From: DATFAS01 sp035254305
GTDB lineage: Bacteria > Bacillota > Bacilli > Aneurinibacillales > RAOX-1
NCBI GenBank assembly: GCA_035254305.1
Contig: DATFAS010000005.1
Location: 1 to 6,198 of the forward strand
Direction of reading: 5' to 3'
DNA: 6,198 nt
The notes below the pieces were generated by a model. That model was not told the DNA's origin, searched no databases, and saw nothing but the letters and a program-made list of their open reading frames with translations. A program made the translations under genes and the position numbers. This document shows positions 1 through 5,090 of the stretch, in pieces. Numbering within the stretch: position 1 is the first letter of the stretch; each line of letters begins with the position of its first letter.

Positions 1-43
1 TTTTCATTTAAAAAGTGCATTGAAAGTTAAATAGAAAACTGAT

Positions 44-68
44 TAAATAGGCGTTTGTAGCCTATTTA
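44..68. repeat. Perfect 9-bp inverted repeat (hairpin)
   Basis: taaataggc at 44-52 pairs perfectly with gcctattta at 60-68 around a 7-base loop. On the minus strand it is followed by ATCAGTTTTC, a poor T-tract, so it is at best a weak terminator. It could be a second terminator for the tRNA transcript or belong to a gene outside the window. Confidence 0.4.
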
Positions 69-129
69 GAAAATCCGGTGAATAATTCAGGTATTAATAT
101 GCTTCGATTAATCAAAAGTATCCATCAAT

Positions 130-166
130 AACAAAAGGAACAGGTTAAACACCAGTTCCTTTTGTT
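130..166 (-). terminator. Probable (bidirectional) intrinsic terminator after tRNA-Arg
   Basis: aacaaaaggaacaggt (130-145) pairs with accagttccttttgtt (151-166) around a 5-base loop. That is a 16-bp stem with one mismatch. The outer part of the stem is A/T-rich, so either transcript ends in a U-rich arm (TTCCTTTTGTT). It lies about 120 bases downstream of the tRNA 3' end in the minus direction and is the first strong hairpin there. It could also serve a plus-strand gene outside the window. Confidence 0.5.
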
Positions 167-285
167 AGGTATGTATAGTTTTTCTTAGTTCATCCTTGCT
201 CCCAACAGGTTCCCAAAATCTGTTTAGTCAAAATAACTATAACAGACTATAACAATCAAAACCCTTGGTATCACTGAATTATGTA

Positions 286-361
286 TGGCGGCCCCGAGAT
301 GACTCGAACATCCGACTCACAGTTTAGGAAACTGCAGCTCTATCCTCTGAGCTACGGGGCC
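286..361 (-). tRNA. tRNA-Arg, anticodon CCU
   Basis: The minus strand folds into a full 76-base cloverleaf. The acceptor stem is GGCCCCG with CGGGGCC, the D stem GCTC with GAGC, and the anticodon stem GCAGT with ACTGT (one G-U). The anticodon loop is TTCCTAA, giving anticodon CCT. The variable loop has five bases, the T stem is GGATG with CATCT (one G-U), and the T loop is TTCGAGT. The discriminator base is G and the CCA end is encoded in the DNA (plus-strand tgg at 286-288). It should decode AGG arginine codons. A promoter lies just upstream. tRNA-Arg(CCU) genes are often used as integration sites, but I see no duplicated 3' end in the window. Confidence 0.96.
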
Positions 362-378
362 ATGTTAGAACATCATAT

Positions 379-407
379 AATGTATCATATTTAATATTCT
401 TTTTCAA
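379..407 (-). promoter_or_regulatory. Promoter of the tRNA-Arg gene
   Basis: On the minus strand a -35 box TTGAAA (402-407) is followed by a 17-base spacer and a -10 box TACATT (379-384). TGA directly before the -10 gives an extended -10 (TGn). The predicted start near 372 leaves a leader of about ten bases before the tRNA 5' end at 361, as expected for a tRNA gene expressed independently of the glnP operon. Confidence 0.7.
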
Positions 408-479
408 GGATTGGGGCGTGTCAATATGTGGTTAGTAGGCCACGTTATTTTATTAAAACCCCCACATCTTACTCACTAG

Positions 480-521
480 AATAAATGAAAATTTGGATAT
501 GGGAATTCCCCATATCCAAAT
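480..521 (-). terminator. Intrinsic terminator of the glnQHMP operon
   Basis: A perfect 13-bp stem is formed by 491-503 (atttggatatggg) and 509-521 (cccatatccaaat) with a 5-base loop. On the minus strand the stem is followed by TTTCATTTAT, a T-rich tail. It lies 24 bases past the stop codon of the last permease gene, so it ends that operon and separates it from the tRNA gene. Confidence 0.9.
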
Positions 522-545
522 CAAATCATAAACAACTTTTTAACG

Positions 546-1199
546 TTAAGTCGATAATCGCTTCTCCAATAAGGAAGCAATATTCGATAAAGTGTAATTG
601 ATAGCAAAGTACAAAATAGCCACAAGTATAAAAATGGGGATGACATAATTTACGTTCTTACTATAAATGATCTGCCCATTATGCATCATTTCTGGTAAAG
701 CGATAATCACAGCTAAAGATGTATCCTTAATTAACGAGATAAATTGACTCACCAAGGGTGGGATCATTCTTTTCAAGGCTTGAGGTAAAACAATATACCA
801 AAGTGTTTGAACATAGGTTAATCCCGAGGACCTTGCTGCTTCAATTTGTCCTTTAGGTATTGAATTTAATCCACTTCGAACAATCTCAGCAATTAAGGCA
901 GACTCAAAAATCGTTAAGGCCACAATCGCTGCCGTTGTCACCGGTAATTTAATTTTAACCTCTGGAAGAGCAAAGAAAACAAAGAAAATAATTAATAGTA
1001 ATGGGAGGTTTCGAACAGTCTCTACCAGAACCCCTGCAATCCAAGATACCACGGGAATTTTGGAATAACGAATGATCCCAAAGAAAGACCCGATAACAAA
1101 GGAAAGTAAAATGGAAACGGCCGAAACCCATATGGTTACTGTAAACCCCTGGAACAAAAAGGCAAGATTTGCACTGCTATATGCCCCTTGAAAGTCCAT
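546..1199 (-). CDS. glnP: Polar amino-acid ABC transporter permease, GlnP-like
   Basis: Inner-membrane subunit of a His/Glu/Gln/Arg-type amino-acid importer (217 aa, normal for the family). The N-terminal hydrophobic segments at about 20-44 and 62-80 (the latter with the VRNLPLLL family motif at 62-69) are followed by a helix near 90-106. The cytoplasmic EAA loop at 120-141 (EAARSSGLTYVQTLWYIVLP) docks on the ATPase, and a last membrane segment lies at about 184-204. It starts with ATG at 1199; the ribosome binding site AAAGGAG sits 9 bases upstream and overlaps the end of the preceding glnM-like gene, only 16 bases away, so the two are translationally close. It is last in a four-gene operon whose order matches B. 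subtilis glnQHMP and probably forms a heterodimer with the neighbouring permease. The glutamine assignment comes from gene order; glutamate or aspartate is possible. Confidence 0.9.
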   Translation of the reverse strand: MDFQGAYSSANLAFLFQGFTVTIWVSAVSILLSFVIGSFFGIIRYSKIPVVSWIAGVLVETVRNLPLLLIIFFVFFALPEVKIKLPVTTAAIVALTIFESALIAEIVRSGLNSIPKGQIEAARSSGLTYVQTLWYIVLPQALKRMIPPLVSQFISLIKDTSLAVIIALPEMMHNGQIIYSKNVNYVIPIFILVAILYFAINYTLSNIASLLEKRLST

Positions 1200-1215
1200 T
1201 CTGGTTCACTCCTTT

Positions 1216-1869
1216 CTATCCACTTACAGCTAATCTGCGTTCTAGGTATCTCACTAGAAAACTAAGTGGAATGGTTAAAATCAAATAAAAGATCCCAACA
1301 AAAATATAAACATCAAACACTACGAAGGTGCTAGCCGATATCAGATCCCCTTGATACATCAAATCCGTACCCGAAATAACACCGAGGATAGAGGAGTTCT
1401 TTACTAAATTAAGAAATTGATTCCCAATGGGGGGAATAACCAATTTCACTGCTTGGGGAAGGATAATATAGTACATCGTTTGAATATAAGATAATCCCGA
1501 TGCACGCCCAGCCTCCATTTGTCCGTTTGGAACCGATTGAATCCCCGCACGAATCGCCTCTGCAATAAAAGATGCCGTATAAATGGTTAACCCGAAGGTA
1601 CCACTTAAGAAAGGATTTAACTGGATTCCAATTGCCGGTAATCCAAAATAAAAGAAGAATACCTGAATAAGTAATGGAGTGTTACGGACAAACTCCACAT
1701 ATGCCGTGGCAATTGCTTTCAGGATAGAGATGGGAGAAATCCTCATAACCGCTATGATCAATCCCAATATAAAACTAGCAATAAGGGCTAGTACACTTAC
1801 CTCAATGGTTGTCATAAAACCAGATAGAAACTCTTTATGATGATCAACTAAAATTGAGAAATCCAACAC
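1216..1869 (-). CDS. glnM: Polar amino-acid ABC transporter permease, GlnM-like
   Basis: Second membrane subunit of the importer (217 aa). It has hydrophobic segments at about 20-42, 62-82, 90-106 and 183-206, the family motif VEFVRNTPLLIQ at 58-69, and the EAA coupling loop EAGRASGLSYIQTMYYIILP at 119-138. The first codon is GTG (1869-1867), followed at once by TTG as codon 2. I prefer GTG because AAAGGAGG ends 7 bases before it, whereas TTG would be 10 bases away. It is clearly paralogous to the next gene (same length and motifs), consistent with a heterodimeric channel. It is separated from the upstream binding-protein gene by 80 bases containing a stem-loop, the only sizeable gap in the operon, so its expression may be lower than that of the binding protein. 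Confidence 0.9.
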   Translation of the reverse strand: MLDFSILVDHHKEFLSGFMTTIEVSVLALIASFILGLIIAVMRISPISILKAIATAYVEFVRNTPLLIQVFFFYFGLPAIGIQLNPFLSGTFGLTIYTASFIAEAIRAGIQSVPNGQMEAGRASGLSYIQTMYYIILPQAVKLVIPPIGNQFLNLVKNSSILGVISGTDLMYQGDLISASTFVVFDVYIFVGIFYLILTIPLSFLVRYLERRLAVSG

Positions 1870-1907
1870 GGGGAATCCTCCTTTCTACTTACACATATTG
1901 CAATAGA

Positions 1908-1939
1908 AAGGGATGAACGCTTTTGTCAGCCCATCCCTT
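1908..1939 (-). promoter_or_regulatory. Intercistronic stem-loop between glnH and glnM
   Basis: aagggatg (1908-1915) pairs with catccctt (1932-1939), an 8-bp stem. The 16-base loop can form a further 3-bp GCT/AGC helix on the minus strand. It lies just past the binding-protein stop codon, and the downstream sequence (TCTATTG) is a poor T-tract. It could be a leaky terminator or an mRNA-stabilising structure that keeps binding-protein output above permease output, as is common in ABC import operons. The function is inferred. Confidence 0.55.
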
Positions 1940-1949
1940 ACTACACTCT

Positions 1950-2816
1950 TTATTTCTTTGGTTTTTCCTTAAACCATTTTTCGTAGATTTTATCGTATTC
2001 CCCATTATCCTCCATTTTCTTCAGAGTAGCATTTACAGCATCCACCATTTCTTTATCACCCTTTTTGATGGCAATACCATAGGGCTCATCTGTAAATAAA
2101 CCACCAACAAGCTTGAAGTTAGAATCTTGTTCCTTCATTCCAAGGAGAATGGCATTATCTGTAGTTAAAGCGTCACCCTTTCCAGATTTTAAAGCTGTAA
2201 AGGCCTCTGCATAATTTTCATACTCAGTTACTTTCGCTTCTGGAGCCTTTTCTCGGATATTCTTTGTAGAAGTAGATCCTTTAACGGCAATAACAGTCTT
2301 ACCCTTCAGATCTGCAATTCCATTCACTGCAGAGCTATTTGGTACAAGTAAGGATTGTCCTGCCTTGAAATAGACGTTAGAGAAATCAACTTCCTTCTTA
2401 CGATCCTCCGTAATCGTCATTGTGGCTACGATCATATCGATATCGCCATTCTTAAGCATAGGAATCCGTGTTTTCGAGGTAACTTCCTTTAATTCTACTT
2501 TATTCTCATCACCTAAGATATCCTTAGCGATAGCTTTAACCATATCAATGTCAAAGCCCTTCACTTGATTATCCTTAGTGTCCTTTTCTCCAAATAGATG
2601 TGTATCATATTTAACACCCGCTACAATCTTGCCTCTATCTTTAATTGCCTTCAGAGTAGATCCACCTTGTGATGTGGCAGCGTTTCCATTTTGCTTCTGT
2701 TCACCAGATGGTTTTGAAGGAGCTGCCTCCTTAGAACCCGAACCACATCCTGTAGCTACTACAGCCAATGATAGAGACATAAGACTTAGACCTAGCATTT
2801 TGTTCCACTTCTTCAT
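1950..2816 (-). CDS. glnH: Amino-acid-binding lipoprotein of ABC importer, GlnH-like
   Basis: Extracellular substrate-binding protein (288 aa) of the polar amino-acid importer. A lipoprotein signal peptide (MKKWNKMLG, then a hydrophobic core) ends at the lipobox ATGC with Cys24 as the lipid-anchored residue. Residues 25-53 are a Gly/Ser/Gln/Asn-rich linker, typical of Gram-positive membrane-tethered binding proteins. The bilobed family-3 fold follows, with the signature GFDIDMVKAI at 87-96. TITEDR at 134-139 contains the Arg (139) expected to bind the ligand carboxylate, and TTDNAIL at 218-224 contains the Asp (220) expected to bind the amino group. ATG is preceded by AGGGGG at 7 bases, 20 bases after the glnQ-like gene. 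Ligand specificity (glutamine versus glutamate/aspartate) cannot be fixed from sequence alone; the name follows operon order. Confidence 0.9.
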   Translation of the reverse strand: MKKWNKMLGLSLMSLSLAVVATGCGSGSKEAAPSKPSGEQKQNGNAATSQGGSTLKAIKDRGKIVAGVKYDTHLFGEKDTKDNQVKGFDIDMVKAIAKDILGDENKVELKEVTSKTRIPMLKNGDIDMIVATMTITEDRKKEVDFSNVYFKAGQSLLVPNSSAVNGIADLKGKTVIAVKGSTSTKNIREKAPEAKVTEYENYAEAFTALKSGKGDALTTDNAILLGMKEQDSNFKLVGGLFTDEPYGIAIKKGDKEMVDAVNATLKKMEDNGEYDKIYEKWFKEKPKK

Positions 2817-2836
2817 TTCATAACCCCCTATATGTA

Positions 2837-3565
2837 TTAATGTTGTAGGATACGACTCAAGAAGAGTCGTGCTCTTTCTTCTTGCGGGTTGCTAAAGAAA
2901 TGCTCAGGTGTACCTTCTTCTACGATTTGGCCTTGATCCATGAAAATGACTCGATCTGCCACTTCTTTAGCAAATCCCATTTCGTGAGTAACGACGACCA
3001 TGGTCATGCCTTCCTTAGCCAGGTTCTTCATGACGTCAAGTACTTCCCCAATCATCTCTGGGTCAAGTGCAGAAGTAGGTTCATCAAACAACATAATTTT
3101 AGGCTTCATAGCTAATCCTCTAGCAATGGCCACCCTTTGTTGTTGTCCACCTGATAAACTCGACGGATAGACATCGGCTTTCTGTGAGATACCCACCTTG
3201 TCTAGATACTGCCGAGCAATCTTCTCAGCCTCTTCCTTCTGTGTTCCCCGTACCTTCATTGGTGCCAATGTAATATTGTCAATAACCTTCATGTGCGGAT
3301 ATAAATTAAAATGTTGGAAGACCATTCCAATCTCCTGGCGGAGTTTATTAATATCCGTCTTCTTGTCATTAACATGAAAACCATCAACAACTAGCTCTCC
3401 GGAAGAAACAGCTTCAAGTCGATTGATACATCGAAGAAGTGTGCTCTTTCCAGAACCAGAGGGGCCGATGATAACCACTACTTCCCCTTCATTAATCTTC
3501 AAGTCAATATTTTTCAACACATGAAAGGAACCATAGTGTTTATTGATTTGGCGGAATTCTATCAT
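2837..3565 (-). CDS. glnQ: Polar amino-acid ABC transporter ATPase, GlnQ-like
   Basis: Cytoplasmic ATPase that powers the importer (242 aa, the same length I recall for B. subtilis GlnQ). All nucleotide-binding motifs are intact: Walker A GPSGSGKS at 34-41, Q-loop Gln84, signature LSGGQQQR at 137-144, Walker B IMLFDEP at 157-163, D-loop SALD at 165-168, and switch His194 in VVTHEMGF. This motif set is typical of the polar amino-acid uptake (GlnQ/HisP) subfamily. It is the first gene of the operon. The ATG at 3565 has a strong purine-rich ribosome binding site (AAAGGGGGGAG) about 6 bases upstream, and an extended -10 promoter lies about 45 bases further up. The three genes that follow supply the binding protein and two permeases, so the whole transporter is encoded here. 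Confidence 0.95.
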   Translation of the reverse strand: MIEFRQINKHYGSFHVLKNIDLKINEGEVVVIIGPSGSGKSTLLRCINRLEAVSSGELVVDGFHVNDKKTDINKLRQEIGMVFQHFNLYPHMKVIDNITLAPMKVRGTQKEEAEKIARQYLDKVGISQKADVYPSSLSGGQQQRVAIARGLAMKPKIMLFDEPTSALDPEMIGEVLDVMKNLAKEGMTMVVVTHEMGFAKEVADRVIFMDQGQIVEEGTPEHFFSNPQEERARLFLSRILQH

Positions 3566-3606
3566 ATCTCTCCCCCCTTTTATAGAAAAAATTCCCTCTA
3601 GAGTTG

Positions 3607-3636
3607 ATTATAACACTATTAGCAATTTTTTGTGTA
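3607..3636 (-). promoter_or_regulatory. Promoter of the glnQHMP operon
   Basis: On the minus strand TGTTATAAT gives a perfect -10 box (TATAAT, 3607-3612) with an extended -10 TGn. The best -35 is TACACA (3631-3636), 18 bases upstream and only a partial match, so it relies on the extended -10 or an activator. The -35 lies within an 8-bp palindrome GTGTACAC (3632-3639), a possible operator. I could not fit a clean TnrA or CodY box here. The predicted start is near 3600, giving a leader of about 35 bases. Confidence 0.65.
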
Positions 3637-3649
3637 CACCTGAATAATC

Positions 3650-3685
3650 GAAAAAGAAAAGATTCTCAAATTAATGAGAATCTTT
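3650..3685 (-). terminator. Intrinsic terminator of the M20 hydrolase gene
   Basis: aaagattctca (3658-3668) pairs perfectly with tgagaatcttt (3675-3685), an 11-bp stem with a 6-base loop. On the minus strand the stem ends in a run reading CTTTTCTTTTTC, a strong T-tract. It starts 9 bases past the hydrolase stop codon and lies upstream of the glnQ promoter, so the hydrolase and the transporter operon are separate transcription units. Confidence 0.9.
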
Positions 3686-3694
3686 CTGTATGCT

Positions 3695-4900
3695 CTATTT
3701 CAGCTTCAACATAAGGTCCAACGCAGATTGAACCATCATGATCACGCCAATTCTTAATGCCTCCTCATCAACCATGAACTTCGGATGATGCCAGTTATGG
3801 ATAATTCCTTCATCCTTATTCCCGGAACCAAGCCAAAAATAGCATCCCGGTACTTGTAGCTGATAAAAGGAGAAATCTTCCCCGCCCATCGTGGGCTCAG
3901 CCTCTACGGTATTGTCTATCCCCACCACTTTAGCTGCTGATTGCCTTAAGCTATGAGCAATTTGGGGATGATTAATCACCGGTGGCATTAATTTCTTGTA
4001 CTCGATCTCAACCTCTCCACCCATTGCAGCGACAGTTTGGGAAACTAATTGTTTAAAGATCTTTTCAATTCGTTCTCTAACTTCATTACTAGATGATCGA
4101 ACCGTTCCATCAATATATGCCCGATCAGGAATCACATTATTAATCGTTCCTGCATGAAACTGACCAATTGTTATAACACAAGAATCCTTCGGGCTAATGA
4201 CTCGGCTGGCAATCGTCTGTAGAAGCTGAACAACCGCTGATCCAATGACAATCGGGTCAATCGTGTTTTCAGGGATTCCTGCATGCCCTCCTTTTCCCTT
4301 AATGGTAAGATAGAAGTCATCAACACTCGCCATGAGGAAGCCTTCTTTAATCCCAAGCGTACCAACAGGAAGATCAGGATAATTATGTAACCCAATAATC
4401 GCTTTCACATCTTGAAGGACACCTGCTTCAATCATCGATTCTGCTCCACCTTCTAATTCTTCTGCAGGTTGAAACAGAAACTTAACTGATCCAGGGATAG
4501 GATCGTTCAATTTTTCATTGAGTTCCTTCAAAACAATAGCCGATCCCAAAGCAACAGTAGTGTGCACATCATGACCACACATATGGCTCACGCCATCTAC
4601 TCTCGATTTAAAAGGAAGTTCACTTTCCTCTTGAATAGGCAAAGCGTCAATGTCTCCTCTAATCGCAATAACTGGGCCATCCTCGCTTCCATGAATGATT
4701 GCAGCAGTACCTGTTGGTAAATTCAAAGGAAGAGTATCAATGCAAAATTCGTCTAAAATTCCATTAATTTTCGCAGTTGTTCCATATTCTTTATGACTTA
4801 ACTCCGGATACATGTGGAAATGCCTTCTCATTTCAACTAAGCGAGGAAAAATACTATCAACAAGCTCTTTGATTACTTTCGTTAATTCGATTTCTAACAC
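3695..4900 (-). CDS. M20-family amidohydrolase / metallopeptidase
   Basis: Cytoplasmic zinc-dependent (possibly Mn/Co) hydrolase of the M20D type (401 aa), the group that includes N-acyl-L-amino-acid amidohydrolases, hippurate hydrolases and carboxypeptidases. It would release an amino acid from an N-acyl or peptide conjugate. Metal-site motifs are in order: RGDIDALPI at 81-89, MCGHDVHT at 107-114 (ligands Cys108 and His110), QPAEE at 144-148 (catalytic Glu147, ligand Glu148), LHN with His172, and HHPKF with probable ligand His371. KGKGGHAGIPE at 201-211 marks the dimerisation domain. The start is GTG at 4900, chosen because GGAGGG lies 8 bases upstream and no ATG fits. It stands alone between two terminators with its own promoter. 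The adjacent amino-acid importer suggests a scavenging role, but the substrate is unknown, so I give no symbol. Confidence 0.9.
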   Translation of the reverse strand: MLEIELTKVIKELVDSIFPRLVEMRRHFHMYPELSHKEYGTTAKINGILDEFCIDTLPLNLPTGTAAIIHGSEDGPVIAIRGDIDALPIQEESELPFKSRVDGVSHMCGHDVHTTVALGSAIVLKELNEKLNDPIPGSVKFLFQPAEELEGGAESMIEAGVLQDVKAIIGLHNYPDLPVGTLGIKEGFLMASVDDFYLTIKGKGGHAGIPENTIDPIVIGSAVVQLLQTIASRVISPKDSCVITIGQFHAGTINNVIPDRAYIDGTVRSSSNEVRERIEKIFKQLVSQTVAAMGGEVEIEYKKLMPPVINHPQIAHSLRQSAAKVVGIDNTVEAEPTMGGEDFSFYQLQVPGCYFWLGSGNKDEGIIHNWHHPKFMVDEEALRIGVIMMVQSALDLMLKLK

Positions 4901-5008
4901 AGCTAATACCCTCCACTTTTCTGTAATCGCTTAGTTTGTTAAGAATTCTCCGGTACATCCTGCAACTGACCATCACCAAGCTGCTTAAAAAGTTTTTCAC
5001 TTCATTCA

Positions 5009-5017
5009 ATTATACCA
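5009..5017 (-). promoter_or_regulatory. Extended -10 promoter of the M20 hydrolase gene
   Basis: The minus strand reads TGGTATAAT, a perfect TATAAT (5009-5014) with the TGn extension. No good -35 lies 16-18 bases upstream (TTCTTT at best). It sits between the permease terminator and the hydrolase start, giving a predicted 5' leader of about 100 bases (4901-5002). That leader shows no T-box or other riboswitch hallmark that I recognise. Confidence 0.55.
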
Positions 5018-5033
5018 AGGAACATAGGCTGAA

Positions 5034-5076
5034 AGAAATTAAAAACGACCCTCTATTTTAGTTTAGAGAGTCGTTT
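5034..5076 (-). terminator. Intrinsic terminator of the permease gene
   Basis: 5043-5055 pairs with 5064-5076, a 13-bp stem with an 8-base loop. The one imperfect position is a G-U pair in the minus-strand RNA but a C-A mismatch in plus-strand RNA, so it suits the minus transcript. On that strand the stem runs into TTTTTAATTTC. It lies 14 bases past the permease stop codon. Confidence 0.88.
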
Positions 5077-5090
5077 AAAAAACGTTTAAA

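Larger units (their letters stand above)
1..285. other. Gene-free AT-rich region downstream of the tRNA gene
   Basis: No reading frame with a credible start and ribosome binding site is visible on either strand. The region holds two inverted repeats (44-68 and 130-166, listed separately) and a short 10-base tandem (actataac repeated at 236-243 and 246-253). On the minus strand a 20-codon stretch open between two stops (165-227) could be a decayed C-terminus, but nothing identifies it. The window ends here, so the next gene to the left is not seen. Confidence 0.6.

Noticed and set aside
426..445. 6-bp hairpin followed by a T-rich stretch on the plus strand (atgtgg / ccacgt)
   Set aside because: The stem is short with one G-T pair, and no plus-strand gene precedes it that would need a terminator.
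2578..3115. Plus-strand frames of 81 and 77 codons opposite the binding-protein and ATPase genes
   Set aside because: They lie antisense to well-supported genes and have no recognisable domain or convincing ribosome binding site.
3566..3657. TnrA or CodY binding box upstream of the glnQ-like gene
   Set aside because: The best alignments break invariant positions (TGTNA...TNACA for TnrA; about 9 of 15 matches for CodY), so I do not report either.
4171..4395. Minus-strand 74-codon frame inside the hydrolase gene
   Set aside because: It is fully contained in the hydrolase coding region in another frame and shows no family features.
4901..5002. T-box or riboswitch in the about 100-base hydrolase leader
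   Set aside because: No T-box core sequence, no antiterminator/terminator pair and no known aptamer motif are visible.
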